64,000 nucleotides of DNA from Pseudomonadota bacterium (GTDB lineage: Bacteria; Pseudomonadota; Alphaproteobacteria; SHVZ01): contig JACQAG010000048.1 in assembly GCA_016195085.1 (NCBI GenBank), positions 1 to 64,000 of the forward strand. The letters run 5' to 3'. The notes under the pieces were generated by a model that worked only from the letters and a program-made list of their open reading frames with translations, had not been told where the DNA came from and made no database searches. The translations under genes and the position numbers were made by a program. Positions 23,073 through 32,151 of this stretch are shown here, piece by piece; the first letter of the stretch is position 1, and each line of letters starts with the position of its first letter.

Positions 23073-23142
23073 GAGCACGCAGTCTCGGTTGGATGCGCAA
23101 AACTGGCAACCGTCACATACTAGGGGGCACCAGGGAGGGACC

Positions 23143-23910
23143 ATGCTGTTCGACATGCAAGGCAAGGTGGCGGTGGTGACCGGGTCCAGTCGGGGCATCG
23201 GCCGGGCGATCGCCCATGCGATGGCGCGGGCCGGAGCCTCGGTGGTGATCTCCAGCCGCAAGCTCGAACCCTGCCAAGGGGTCGCGGCCGAAATCGCCGC
23301 CTTCGGCGGCAAGGCCATCGCCATTGCCTGCAATGTCGGCCGCAAGCCGGAGCTGGAGGCGCTCGTCGCCGGTGCGCGCAAGGCTTATGGGCGGATCGAC
23401 GTCATGGTCGCCAATGCCGCCGTCAACCCGCATTTCGGGCCGCTTCTCGCCATCACCGACGAGGCCTTCGACAAGATCATGGCGACCAACGTCAAGAGCA
23501 ATTTGTGGCTGGCTCAGCTGGTGCTGCCGGAGATGGCGGAGCGCAAGGACGGATCGATGATCATCGTCTCCTCCATCGCCGGCCTGCGCGGCGCCACCAC
23601 GCTCGGCGCCTACGCCATCTCCAAGGCCGCCGACTTCCAGCTCGCCCGCTCGCTCGCGGTCGAGTGGGGGCCGTCCAATGTGCGGGTCAACTGCATCGCG
23701 CCGGGCTTGGTAAAGACCGACTTCGCCCGCGCCCTCTGGGAAGATCCGGTGCTTTACGAGAAAGCGGTTCTCGGCAGCCCGCTCAGGCGCATCGGCGAGC
23801 CCGACGACATCGCCGGCGCGGCGGTCTTCCTGGCCAGCCGCGCCGGCGCCTTCATGACCGGCCAGGTCATCATCGTCGATGGCGGCGCCACCATGATTGC
23901 GTGGGGGTAG
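23143..23910 (+). CDS. Short-chain dehydrogenase/reductase
   Basis: 255 residues from the ATG at 23143 (AGGGAGG upstream). The NAD(P) motif is TGSSRGIG (about 13-20), followed by NAAVNPHFG. The catalytic triad region has IIVSSIAG (Ser) and YAISK (Tyr, Lys), and the C-terminus has the usual GQVIIVDGGATMI. It is divergent from the amine oxidase with 70 bp between the starts, so the two may share a control region. Substrate unknown; the closest general type is the FabG-like classical SDR. Confidence 0.9.
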   Translation: MLFDMQGKVAVVTGSSRGIGRAIAHAMARAGASVVISSRKLEPCQGVAAEIAAFGGKAIAIACNVGRKPELEALVAGARKAYGRIDVMVANAAVNPHFGPLLAITDEAFDKIMATNVKSNLWLAQLVLPEMAERKDGSMIIVSSIAGLRGATTLGAYAISKAADFQLARSLAVEWGPSNVRVNCIAPGLVKTDFARALWEDPVLYEKAVLGSPLRRIGEPDDIAGAAVFLASRAGAFMTGQVIIVDGGATMIAWG

Positions 23911-23992
23911 ACCGACGCGCCGTTGACCCCGGCTCGGTCCCACTGGCAGCATCGCCGGCCGCCCGCATCCTCCTCGAGAAAGACCTGAGGCC

Positions 23993-24982
23993 ATGGACAG
24001 CCGATCGCTCTATCCCGAGATCGAGCCCTACAGCTCCGGCATGTTGCCGGTCGACAATCGCCACGCGCTCTACTGGGAGCGCTCAGGCAACCCCCAGGGC
24101 GTGCCCGCGCTCTTTCTCCACGGCGGTCCCGGCGGCGGCACGCGTCCGGCCAATCGCCGCTACTACGATCCGGACTTCTTCGACATCATCCTCTTCGATC
24201 AGCGCGGCTGCGGCCGCTCGGTCCCCAATGGCGAACTCGCCAACAACGACACCCAGCACCTCATCGCCGACATCGAGAGCCTCCGCCAGCATCTCAGCAT
24301 CGAGCGTTGGCTGGTGACCGGCGGCTCCTGGGGCAGCTTCCTCTCGCTCGCCTATGCCGAAGCGCACCCGGAGCGCTGCCTTGGCTTGCGCGTGCACGGG
24401 ATCTTTCTCGGCAGCCGCGAAGAGGTCGACTGGTGGTACACCGGCATCCGCAACACCTTCCCCGAGCGCTGGCAGGCCTTCATCGAGTTCCTGCCGGAGG
24501 TCGAGCGCGGCAATCTGCTCGATGCCTTCCATCGCCGGGTGACCGATCCCGATCCGGCGGTGCACCTGCCGGCGGCGGTGGCGCTTCGCACCTATTCGGG
24601 GTGGACCCAGACCTTCCGCGAGGATCCCATGCACGTGGCCAAGCTCCTGGAGCCCCAGGCCTGCGTGCCGCTGGCACGGTTCTTCACGCATTTCGGCGTC
24701 AACGGCTTCTTCATGCCGGAGGGCACGATCTTGGCGAACATCGGTCGCATCCGCAGCCTTCCGGGAATCATCGTGCAGGGCCGCTACGACGTGGTCACCC
24801 GCATGCGCATCGCCTATGAGCTGAAGCAAGCCTGGCCCGAGGCCGAGCTGCAAGTGGTGACCGAGGCGAGCCATAGCGGCACCGAACGGCCGATGGCGGA
24901 GGCGTTGACCGGTGCCACCGAGCGGCTGAAAGCCCGCCTCAAGGCCGGCGGCGTTCAGCCAAGAGCCGGCTCACGCGCCTAA
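23993..24982 (+). CDS. pip: Proline iminopeptidase
   Basis: 329 residues of the alpha/beta hydrolase family S33. The oxyanion motif HGGPGGGTRP (about 43-52), DQRGCGRS (about 72-79) and nucleophile elbow GGSWGS (about 108-113) are those of proline iminopeptidases, which remove N-terminal Pro from peptides in the cytoplasm. The catalytic Asp and His lie in VQGRYDVVTR and EASHSG near the C-terminus. Length fits the family (310-330). It follows the SDR gene by 82 bp in the same direction. Confidence 0.92.
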   Translation: MDSRSLYPEIEPYSSGMLPVDNRHALYWERSGNPQGVPALFLHGGPGGGTRPANRRYYDPDFFDIILFDQRGCGRSVPNGELANNDTQHLIADIESLRQHLSIERWLVTGGSWGSFLSLAYAEAHPERCLGLRVHGIFLGSREEVDWWYTGIRNTFPERWQAFIEFLPEVERGNLLDAFHRRVTDPDPAVHLPAAVALRTYSGWTQTFREDPMHVAKLLEPQACVPLARFFTHFGVNGFFMPEGTILANIGRIRSLPGIIVQGRYDVVTRMRIAYELKQAWPEAELQVVTEASHSGTERPMAEALTGATERLKARLKAGGVQPRAGSRA

Positions 24983-24989
24983 GGGTGGC

Positions 24990-25008
24990 CCAGCGATCGA
25001 ATCGCTGG
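24990..25008 (+). terminator. Hairpin after the proline iminopeptidase gene
   Basis: CCAGCGAT-CGA-ATCGCTGG, an 8-bp perfect stem 7 bp after the pip stop, between convergent genes. No T-run follows, so its strength as an intrinsic terminator is uncertain. Confidence 0.5.
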
Positions 25009-25027
25009 CGCCGGGCGGCCGCGGCAT

Positions 25028-25246
25028 TCACTCCTTCAGGCGCCGCTCGAGCTCCGCCAGCACCTGGGAGCGGAAGCGGCCGCCTTCGGCCCGGGCCTTC
25101 TCCAACAGGCGCACCGCCAGGCTTTCCTTCGGCGGAAACCCCATCTGGTGGCGGGCCATGCGCTCGGCCATGTCGAGAACCTCCGGGTCCACGCGCTGCC
25201 GGAGCTCCCGGATCCGCATCATCGCCTTTTCGCGCTCGGCGGACAT
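25028..25246 (-). CDS. Small helical protein of unknown function
   Basis: 72 residues from the ATG at 25246; upstream codons of the frame run antisense through the next gene. The protein is charged and almost entirely helical (EREKAMMRIRELRQRVDPEV, ESLAVRLLEKARAEGG). No motif is recognised. It is divergent from the zinc-ribbon-like gene at 25316, with 69 bp between the starts. Ribosome site weak. Confidence 0.5.
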   Translation of the reverse strand: MSAEREKAMMRIRELRQRVDPEVLDMAERMARHQMGFPPKESLAVRLLEKARAEGGRFRSQVLAELERRLKE

Positions 25247-25315
25247 GAGGGCCAGCACATCACAGCCATCATTGCCTGGCAAGCCTCGGGCCACCCCGTG
25301 TAAACTACCGCCACG

Positions 25316-25732
25316 ATGAAGTGCTGCATGTGCGAGGCGAACGCGATCGTCAGCTTCGGAGTCACGAAGGCGGCAGCCCAACGCTACAAGCAGGCCAAGC
25401 GTACCTACTACGCCTATGGCCACCGCGAGACCCTGCTGGTGTTCTGCGACCAGCATTTCGAAGAGGCAGCACTCACTTGGCCCGGGCTTGCCACCAATCC
25501 CGTGCAGCCGGTCAACCGCTACAAGCAGGCAGGTGTGACCGCGATCGAGCGTTTGCGTGGCAAGCTGCAGGAGCCGGCGACGCGCGAGCGGGTGCTGATG
25601 CTCTGGCGCGAGGCGGCGATCGAGGACCGGCGTTCGAGCCGGGCGGTCGGATCGCGCCGGCGCAACCGCGCCGGGGAGGAGCACACCATCCGCCTCCTGG
25701 AGCAGATGCGCGATCTCTTGGCGAAGAGCTAG
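25316..25732 (+). CDS. Putative zinc-ribbon protein of unknown function
   Basis: 138 residues. The N-terminus MKCCMCEA and a later FCDQHFEEA form two possible metal-binding knuckles separated by about 40 residues, including a basic, Tyr-rich stretch (YKQAKRTYYAYGHRE). The C-terminal half is basic and helical. The function is unknown; small basic zinc proteins often bind nucleic acid, but nothing here proves that. The frame is well kept and lies over no better frame. Confidence 0.6.
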   Translation: MKCCMCEANAIVSFGVTKAAAQRYKQAKRTYYAYGHRETLLVFCDQHFEEAALTWPGLATNPVQPVNRYKQAGVTAIERLRGKLQEPATRERVLMLWREAAIEDRRSSRAVGSRRRNRAGEEHTIRLLEQMRDLLAKS

Positions 25733-25747
25733 GGCGCACTACTCCTT

Positions 25748-25935
25748 TCTCACCTCTCCCTGGGGGTGGGTTTCGGGAGGGGGTGAGGATCACCCCCTCC
25801 CCGTCCCTCCCTGGGGGAGAGGTCGCGCGCCGCTGGCGCGCGGGTGAGGGGAGGCGCCTGCTGCCAAGATCGGTGGGTGATGTGCGGGCGGGGCCCCTCA
25901 CCCCGCCCCTCTCCCGGAGGGAGAGGGGGAAGAAA
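25748..25935. repeat. Cluster of palindromic intergenic repeats
   Basis: Three hairpins between convergent genes: GGGAGGGGGTGA/TCACCCCCTCCC at 25775-25801, a CTGGGGGAGAGGTCGCG..GCGCGGGTGAGGGG unit at 25811-25855, and a CCCCTCACCCCGCCCCTCTCCC/GGGAGAGGGG unit at 25891-25930 (given in parts). These are REP-like elements. Confidence 0.75.
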
Positions 25936-25956
25936 GACAGGAGGAAAGAGCGATGC

Positions 25957-26754
25957 TCAAGCCCGGGGCTGGAAGCCCTCGGCCATGACCGCGCCGCGGA
26001 AGGCGGTCTCGATCTCGAGCTGCTTCAGCTCGGCGCCGACGAAGTCGCGGGTGGAGACCACGCCCTTGAGCTTGCCGTTGTCCACGATCGGCATGTGCCG
26101 GTAGCCGGACTCGCGCATATGCCGCAGCGCCACCAGCGTGCTCTCCGAGGAAGGCATGGTGTAGGGGTTCTTGGTCATCACTTTCTCGAGCGTCGTCGTC
26201 TCCACATTGAGACCTTCGGCCACCACGCGCTTCACCATGTCGCGTTCGGTGAACACGCCCACCAGGACGTCCTTGGCGTCCATGACCATGATCGCGCCGA
26301 TGTTGCGCTTGGCCATGGTCTTCGCTGCCTGGCGGACCGTGGCCGTCGGCGGTAGGCTGGCGATCTTCTGATTCTTGATGATATCGGCGATCTTGCGATT
26401 CATGCCGGTCTCCATTTCCCGCGCGGCCGCAATGGCTGCGCCGGCCATCTCCTGGGCCAGATCGAGGTTCAGTCGTGAGGACGGTTTTGCCGAGAGCGTG
26501 CGCACCACCAGCGCCAAAGCCAGCGCCTGCACCGCCTCGGCATCGCCCGGCCCCCCAGCCTTCGCCAAGCTTGCCAATATCTGCCCCAGGGTTTTTTCCA
26601 CCTCGGCGGGCGCACGCACGCGCTGATCGAGCTGGAAGAACAGCTCCATCGGCACGCCGTCGGCGCGTTGTGTGTGGATTTTGAGTTTGCCGGTCATTGC
26701 GGGTGTCCCCGCTTTCCTCGACGAGGTGGTGGCCTTGATTGGCTCTGGCGGCAT
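25957..26754 (-). CDS. CBS-domain protein
   Basis: 265 residues if started at the ATG at 26754 (GAGAGG upstream); an ATG at 26697 is an alternative. The first 140 residues (LKIHTQRADG, VEKTLGQILASLAKAGG) are helical and not recognised. Residues about 140-265 hold two CBS motifs: VRQAAKTMAKRNIGAIMVMD..GVFTERDMV and VMTKNPYTMPSSESTLVALRHM with YRHMPIVDNGKLKGVVSTRD (in parts). Such pairs bind adenosyl nucleotides and sense energy state or S-adenosylmethionine. Upstream codons of the frame come from repeat copy C, which argues against longer starts. Confidence 0.82.
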   Translation of the reverse strand: MPPEPIKATTSSRKAGTPAMTGKLKIHTQRADGVPMELFFQLDQRVRAPAEVEKTLGQILASLAKAGGPGDAEAVQALALALVVRTLSAKPSSRLNLDLAQEMAGAAIAAAREMETGMNRKIADIIKNQKIASLPPTATVRQAAKTMAKRNIGAIMVMDAKDVLVGVFTERDMVKRVVAEGLNVETTTLEKVMTKNPYTMPSSESTLVALRHMRESGYRHMPIVDNGKLKGVVSTRDFVGAELKQLEIETAFRGAVMAEGFQPRA

Positions 26755-26830
26755 TATCCTCTCGCAGCCGCCATGGGCGCAATGGCGCCGTCTCGCACTG
26801 CGATGCGCCGATATCGCAATGCAATAGCGC

Positions 26831-26950
26831 CCGGTGCGATGATTCTGAAGGTCGTTGCCGAACTTCGGAATCTGAATCACACTCGTTCCAATGGATTAGT
26901 GGCCCGCTTTTCCCTGAAATTCGCGGCCGATTCTCAGGGGCGGGACACGT
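26831..26950 (+). repeat. Dispersed palindromic repeat, copy C
   Basis: Contains GATGATTCTGAAGGTCG / CCGAACTTCGGAATC, then TGAATCACAC, TCCAATGGATTAGTGGCCCG, CCCTGAAATTCGCGG and TTCTCAGGGGCGGGACACGTG. Same order as copy B, with several changes in both hairpins. It lies between the CBS gene and the 6-phosphogluconate dehydrogenase gene, which diverge. Confidence 0.82.
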
Positions 26951-27062
26951 GCCTATTTCATCTATATGACGGAGCTGGCATTTCTCACGCCGGCTGGCCT
27001 GGCGCGAGGGCGCCGGGAAGGGCCGCATACCTAGGTGTGGCCGGTGCCGAGAGCGGTGGGTG

Positions 27063-28460
27063 ATGAGGGCAATCGGGCTGATCGGGCTGGGGGTGATGGG
27101 GCGCAATCTGGCGCTCAACCTCGCCGGACACGGCATCGCCGTCCACGCCTACGACCTGGATGAAGCCGCCCGCACCGGTCTTGCCGGCCTCGAATCCATC
27201 CGTCTTTCCCGCTCGCCCGCAGCGCTGCTCGCTGGGCTCGAGCGGCCGCGGGCAATTCTGGTCATGGTCAATGCCGGCGCGGCGACGGATCGGGCGATCG
27301 AATCCCTGGAGCCGGGTCTTAGCGCCGGCGACATCCTCGCCGATGGCGGCAATGCGCATTACACCGACACCATCGGACGCGCCCGCGCGCTCGGGAAATC
27401 CGGGGTGCGCTTCCTCGGCCTCGGCGTCTCCGGCGGTGCCGAGGGCGCGCGCCTCGGCCCGGCGCTGATGGCGGGGGGCGATGCCGGCGCCTTCCGGGAG
27501 CTCGAGCCGATCCTGGACGCGATCGCGGCCAAGGCCGGCGGTCGCGCCTGCCTCGGCTATTTCGGCGGCGACGGCGCCGGACATTTCGTCAAGATGGTGC
27601 ACAACGCCATCGAATATGCAGTCATGGCGGCGATTGCCGAGGCCTGGTTCGCGCTGCGTCATCTCGCCGGCCTCGCCCACGGCGAAGCGGCCGAAGCGAT
27701 CGCCGGCTGGAATCGTGGGGAGGCTCAGAGCTATCTCCTGGAGATCACCGCCGACGTGCTCGGGCGCATCGATGGTGCCAGCGGCCAACCGCTGGTCGAG
27801 ATGGTCCTCGACCGGGCCGAGCAGAAGGGCACCGGCGCCTGGGCGGTGGAAGCCTCGCTCGCTCTCGGCGTGGCGGCGCCGAGCCTCGCCGAGGCGGTGT
27901 TCGCGCGCACGCTCTCTTCGGCAAAGGAGGAGCGGGTCGCAGCCGAATTGCGTCTGGGCTCGCCCTTGCACGTCGACCCCAGCCAGCGCGACGCGCTGCG
28001 CCGGCAGCTCCCCCGCGCGCTCTTCGCCGCCACGCTTGCCTGCTACGCCCAGGGTTTCCAGCTCTTGGCGGCCGGCTCCAGCCAGCATGGCTGGAACATC
28101 GATCCGGCCGCGGTGGCGGAGGTTTGGCGGGGCGGCTGCATCTTGCGGGCGGCGCTCTTGGACCCGATCGCGGCTGCGTTTCGCGGCGCGCCCGGACTTG
28201 CCAATCTCATGCTCGATTCCGCCCTTGCCGCGGCGATGGCGGAGCGCGAGGCGGATTGGCGGGCGATGGTCGCGGCAGCTCTCGTCGGCGGCGCACCGGT
28301 GCCGGTTCTGGCCTCCGCACTCGCCTATGCCCAGGGCTACCGCACAAAGCGCGGCGCCGCCGCACTCATCCAGGCCCAGCGCGATCGCTTCGGCGGGCAT
28401 GGCTTCCAGCGCATCGACCGGCCCGGCAACCATCACGGACCATGGAGCGGGCCCGAGTGA
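27063..28460 (+). CDS. gnd: 6-phosphogluconate dehydrogenase (decarboxylating)
   Basis: 465 residues from the ATG at 27063 (a GTG is one codon upstream). NADP site GLIGLGVMGRNLALNLAGHG. Substrate and catalytic motifs are VSGGAEGARLGP (about 130), HFVKMVHNAIEY (catalytic Lys, about 180) and YRTKRG near the C-terminus. It converts 6-phosphogluconate to ribulose 5-phosphate, CO2 and NAD(P)H in the pentose phosphate or gluconate route. Its stop overlaps the GTG start of gluconokinase by 4 bp, which gives the expected pathway order in one transcript. Confidence 0.93.
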   Translation: MRAIGLIGLGVMGRNLALNLAGHGIAVHAYDLDEAARTGLAGLESIRLSRSPAALLAGLERPRAILVMVNAGAATDRAIESLEPGLSAGDILADGGNAHYTDTIGRARALGKSGVRFLGLGVSGGAEGARLGPALMAGGDAGAFRELEPILDAIAAKAGGRACLGYFGGDGAGHFVKMVHNAIEYAVMAAIAEAWFALRHLAGLAHGEAAEAIAGWNRGEAQSYLLEITADVLGRIDGASGQPLVEMVLDRAEQKGTGAWAVEASLALGVAAPSLAEAVFARTLSSAKEERVAAELRLGSPLHVDPSQRDALRRQLPRALFAATLACYAQGFQLLAAGSSQHGWNIDPAAVAEVWRGGCILRAALLDPIAAAFRGAPGLANLMLDSALAAAMAEREADWRAMVAAALVGGAPVPVLASALAYAQGYRTKRGAAALIQAQRDRFGGHGFQRIDRPGNHHGPWSGPE

Positions 28461-28954
28461 AAGACCCTATCGTGATCGTGCTCATGGGCGTGTGCGGCTC
28501 CGGCAAGTCGACCGTGGGCCAGGCGCTGGCACGCAAGATCGGCGCCGACTTCGCCGAGGGCGACCGGTGGCACCCGCCTGAGAACATCGCCAAGATGACG
28601 AAGGGGGTGCCGCTGGAGGATGCCGATCGCTGGCCCTGGCTCGATGCCCTCGCCCGGGCGATCGAAGGCTGGGTCGCCGCCCGGCAACGCACCGTGCTCA
28701 CCTGCTCGGCGCTCCGCGAGTCCTACCGCGAGGTGCTGACCCAGGGCCGCGCCGGCGTCAGCCTCGTCTATCTCAAGGGCGATCAGCAGCTGATCGCCGA
28801 GCGGCTTGCCCGCCGGCGCGACCATTTCATGCCGGCCGCGCTCTTGCCGAGCCAGTTCGCGCAGCTCGAGGAGCCCGCCGGCGTGCCCGCCATCGACATT
28901 GCCCCGCCGCCCGATGCGGTGGCCGAGACGATCAAGAAGACGCTGGGGCTGTAG
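28457..28954 (+). CDS. gntK: Gluconokinase
   Basis: 165 residues from a GTG at 28457 that overlaps the gnd stop (GTGA); an ATG at 28442 is possible. Walker A is MGVCGSGKST. EGDRWHPPENIAKMTKGVPL is the gluconate-binding signature of GntK-type kinases, then DRWPWL, TCSALRESYRE and FMPAALLPSQFAQLE. It phosphorylates D-gluconate to 6-phosphogluconate, the substrate of the preceding gene's enzyme. Length fits the family (160-175). Confidence 0.93.
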   Translation: MKDPIVIVLMGVCGSGKSTVGQALARKIGADFAEGDRWHPPENIAKMTKGVPLEDADRWPWLDALARAIEGWVAARQRTVLTCSALRESYREVLTQGRAGVSLVYLKGDQQLIAERLARRRDHFMPAALLPSQFAQLEEPAGVPAIDIAPPPDAVAETIKKTLGL

Positions 28955-28960
28955 CGGCGA

Positions 28961-29069
28961 GATGCCCCCACCCCGACCCTCCCCCACGCTGACGCATGGG
29001 GGAGGGAGCAGGAGGCGCATCTCGACTCCCTCCCTCGCCGAAAGCGGGGGAGGGCGGGGTGGGGGCATC
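28961..29069. repeat. Composite palindromic repeat after gluconokinase
   Basis: The outer arms GATGCCCCCA (28961-28970) and TGGGGGCATC (29060-29069) are perfect complements. They extend into CCCCG.CCCTCCCCC / GGGGGAGGGCGGGG with one bulge. Inside lie ACGCTGACGCATGGGGGAGGG and CCCTCCCTCGCCG. It is the same repeat style as at 25748 and 32998. Confidence 0.75.
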
Positions 29070-29149
29070 ATCCGACGCGTCCGGCTCGCTCTTGCCAGGC
29101 ACGCGCTCCTCGCGGCACCATCGATCCTCGAAACCGTGGGAGGGAACCC

Positions 29150-30802
29150 ATGACCCAGGCAGCGAGACTTGTGCCGGCGGCGGCGATGGCGGTGCATCCC
29201 GTGCGCGGACGCTGGTCGGAAGCGATCGATGGTCTGTTTCGCGCCTGGGACAAGCCGGGCTCGCCCGGCGCCATCCTTGCCGTGATCAAGGACGGTGCCG
29301 TCGTCCATCAGCAAGGCTATGGCTTGGCCGTAGTCGAGCACGGGCTCCGCCACACGCCCACCACCCGCTTTCGGATCGCCTCGGTCACCAAGCACTTCCT
29401 GTCGGTGGTGGCGCTCCTCTTACAGGACGAGGGCAAGCTCAGCCTCGATGACTCGGTGCGCAAATACCTGCCCGAGCTGCCGGACTATCGCTACACGGTG
29501 ACGCTCCGGCAGATGCTGACGATGTCGAGCGGCATCCGCGATCTGGGCGAGACCCTGACGCTCTCAGGCGTGATGACCACCACCACCATCGATGCCGCAG
29601 CGCTGCATGAGTTCGCCTGCCGGCTGACGACGCTCAACTTCCCGCCGGCGACCCAGATCTCCTACTCCAACACCAATTATCGCCTGGTGCAGGCGGTGGT
29701 CGAGCGCCTCACGGGGCAGAGCCTGGCCGAGCTGCTGCGCCAGCGCATCTTCGCACCCATGGGCATGACCATGACCCAGCTCTCCGAAGACCAGGGCGAG
29801 ATGTTCCCGGAGATGGCCGGCGGCTACTGGTTCGATGAGGGCCGGATCCGGCTTGGCCGCTCCGGCATGCACTATTCCGGCTCCGGCGGCATCGTCTCCT
29901 GCCTGGCCGACATGCTGCTCTGGCATCAGGCGTTCCGCGACGGCGGCCCGTTCCGCCGCGGGCTCATGGGCGAGCTGGAGCGCCTCGGCCGGCTCGGCGA
30001 CGGCCGCAGCCTCGACTATGCCTTGGGCCTCACCGTCACTAGCTACCGAGGGCTCCGCACCGTCGGTCATGGCGGCAGCCTTCCCGGCTTCAAGACGCAG
30101 CTCATGCGCTTTCCCGAGCACGATCTCGGCGTCATCATCCTCGCCAATCGCGAAGACGCCGTGCCCTACGCGCTCGCCCGCCAGATCGGCGATGCAGTGC
30201 TGGCCGAGCATATGCGACCGACGCTGGCGGTGCCCGCCGGCAGCGAGCGTCTCGCCGGCACCTATATCGACAAGGCCACCGGCTACACCCTCGATCTCAA
30301 GCTCGCCGAGGGAACGCTGAAGGCGAGCTTCCTCGGCGCCGACGAGGCCTTGGAGCCGACGCCGGATGGCGGCTTCAAGCAGACCGGCGGCCATATGGGG
30401 ATCGTGCTGACACCGCCCGCCGCTACCGGTCGTCCGCAGCGTTGGCGCGGCACCATCGGCTGGGGCTTGGCCGTCGAATGGACCCCGGTCGAGGCGTTTC
30501 AGCCGGCGGCGAACGAGCTCGTCGCCTATCTCGGGCGCTATGTGAGCCCGGAGACCGGGGCGGTGCACCAGATCGCCATCCGCGACGGCCATCTTGCGAT
30601 CCGCATGGGCTTGGGGCCGCATCCGACGCCTTGGGCCCCCTGCGAGGCGATCATCGCCGACGTCTTCCGCTTCGTCTCCAAGCATATGCAGTGGACGGCG
30701 CGGCCGGCGCTCCGCTTTCGCCGCGGCAAGGACGGCACCGTGGTGGCGCTGGAGCTCTCGGCCAATCGCAGCCGCGATCTCCTGTTCGAGCGCATGGCCT
30801 AG
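29150..30802 (+). CDS. Serine hydrolase of the beta-lactamase/DD-peptidase fold
   Basis: 550 residues. The penicillin-binding fold occupies about 20-360: SVTK (active Ser and Lys, about 80), YSNTNY (Tyr, about 182) and GHGGSLPG in the HxG position (about 305). No signal peptide is seen, so it is probably cytoplasmic. A C-terminal part of about 190 residues (ERLAGTYIDKATGYTLDLKL onward) is lipocalin-like, as in D-aminopeptidase and related esterases. Likely an aminopeptidase, esterase or amidase; the substrate is not known. The ATP-grasp gene follows after 41 bp. Confidence 0.85.
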   Translation: MTQAARLVPAAAMAVHPVRGRWSEAIDGLFRAWDKPGSPGAILAVIKDGAVVHQQGYGLAVVEHGLRHTPTTRFRIASVTKHFLSVVALLLQDEGKLSLDDSVRKYLPELPDYRYTVTLRQMLTMSSGIRDLGETLTLSGVMTTTTIDAAALHEFACRLTTLNFPPATQISYSNTNYRLVQAVVERLTGQSLAELLRQRIFAPMGMTMTQLSEDQGEMFPEMAGGYWFDEGRIRLGRSGMHYSGSGGIVSCLADMLLWHQAFRDGGPFRRGLMGELERLGRLGDGRSLDYALGLTVTSYRGLRTVGHGGSLPGFKTQLMRFPEHDLGVIILANREDAVPYALARQIGDAVLAEHMRPTLAVPAGSERLAGTYIDKATGYTLDLKLAEGTLKASFLGADEALEPTPDGGFKQTGGHMGIVLTPPAATGRPQRWRGTIGWGLAVEWTPVEAFQPAANELVAYLGRYVSPETGAVHQIAIRDGHLAIRMGLGPHPTPWAPCEAIIADVFRFVSKHMQWTARPALRFRRGKDGTVVALELSANRSRDLLFERMA

Positions 30803-30843
30803 CGGCGCAGGCGCTACGCCTCGACTCCAAGGTCAGGCTCGTA

Positions 30844-32133
30844 ATGGCCAGCGCCGCAAGCACGCCCAAGACCGTGCTGGTCATGGGCATGGACGAGGAC
30901 ATGGCGAGCCGCCTCGGCCGCGCACTCGGCCACCTGCCCTACCGGTTCGCCAAGCTGGGCGACGACGCCGACACCGATCCGTGGCGCTGCAAGCCGAGGG
31001 AGTTCCTGGCGCGCGCCACGGCCGAGGTGCGGGCCTCGCCCACGCCGGTCGCCGGTATCATCGGCCTCGATGATTTTCCGCCGAGCCTCTTGGTGCCGAT
31101 GCTGTGCCGCAGGCTCGGCCTGCCGGCCAACGATCTCGCCGCCGTGCTCCGCTGTGAGCACAAATGGTGGAGCCGCCTCTGGCAGGCCCGCGCGGTTCCG
31201 GATGCGGTGCCGCCATTCCAGCTGATCGATCCGCGTCGTCCGCTTGAAGCCTCGGCGCTCGCGATCGGCTTTCCGTTCTGGCTGAAGCCGGTCAAGGCCT
31301 ACATGTCGATGTTCGGCTTCAAGATCACGGGCGAGACGGAGCTCCGCGCCGCCATGGAAGAGGCCGGCGCCAAGCTGCCTTCCTTCGTCTCCAGCTTCGA
31401 TGAGATCCTCTCGCTCGCGCCTAAGCGGGCGAAGCACGATGACGTGGACGGCACCCACCTCTTGGCCGAGGGCCTCATGTCCGGGCATCAATGCACGCTT
31501 GAAGGCTTCGTCGACCGCGGCCGCGTGGTGAGTTTGGGTGTGGTCGACTCGATCCGCTTCCCGAACCGGGTGAGCTTCAAGCGCTTCGACTATCCCTCGC
31601 GCCTGCCGCGTAGGGTGCAAGAGCGCATGGCCGAGGTGGTCGAGCGCTTCTTCACCGCCATCGGCTACGACAACGCGCAGTTCAACGTCGAGTTCTTCGT
31701 CGAGCGCTCCAGCGGTCGCCCGCTCATCATCGAGGCGAACAGCCGCTTGTCGCCGCAATTCGCCGATCTCTTCGAGAAGGTGGACGGCGTCAACACGCTG
31801 CAGACCCTGGTCGAGCTGGCGACCGGCGTGCCGCCCGCCGGCGGCGGCCGCCAGGGCCAGTTCCGCATGGCGGCGAGCTTCGTGCTGCGCAGCTTCGAGG
31901 ACAAGCTGGTGCGCCGCGTGCCCGAAGCGGACGACCTGGCGCGCGTGGTCGAGGCCGTGCCCGATGCGCTGGTGCGCGTGCTGGCCGATACCGGCGACCG
32001 CCTCTCCACCTCCCCGCATCAGGACAGCTATAGCTACCGCTACGGGCTGGTGAATGTCGGCGCCGACAGCGAGGCCGAGCTGGTCGCCAAGTACCAGCGT
32101 GTCAGGGCGATGCTGCCCTTCGAATTCGAATGA
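30844..32133 (+). CDS. ATP-grasp domain protein
   Basis: 429 residues. The ATP-grasp fold is visible from LPANDLAAVLRCEHKWWSRL (about 97) through FPFWLKPVKAYMSMFGFKIT (Lys for ATP, about 140-160) and LLAEGLMSGHQCTLEGFV (about 205), to FNVEFFV and LIIEANSRLSPQFADLFE (Mg ligands Glu and Asn, about 280-305). Such enzymes join a carboxylate to an amine or thiol through an acyl phosphate. It follows the serine hydrolase in the same direction, a pairing that fits peptide or amide metabolism. The substrates are not known. Confidence 0.82.
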   Translation: MASAASTPKTVLVMGMDEDMASRLGRALGHLPYRFAKLGDDADTDPWRCKPREFLARATAEVRASPTPVAGIIGLDDFPPSLLVPMLCRRLGLPANDLAAVLRCEHKWWSRLWQARAVPDAVPPFQLIDPRRPLEASALAIGFPFWLKPVKAYMSMFGFKITGETELRAAMEEAGAKLPSFVSSFDEILSLAPKRAKHDDVDGTHLLAEGLMSGHQCTLEGFVDRGRVVSLGVVDSIRFPNRVSFKRFDYPSRLPRRVQERMAEVVERFFTAIGYDNAQFNVEFFVERSSGRPLIIEANSRLSPQFADLFEKVDGVNTLQTLVELATGVPPAGGGRQGQFRMAASFVLRSFEDKLVRRVPEADDLARVVEAVPDALVRVLADTGDRLSTSPHQDSYSYRYGLVNVGADSEAELVAKYQRVRAMLPFEFE

Positions 32134-32151
32134 GGCAAAGCCGAGCTTCCC

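Noticed and set aside
25748-25935. CRISPR array
   Set aside because: The repeated units are palindromic, unequal in length and irregularly spaced; there are no uniform spacers and no cas genes.
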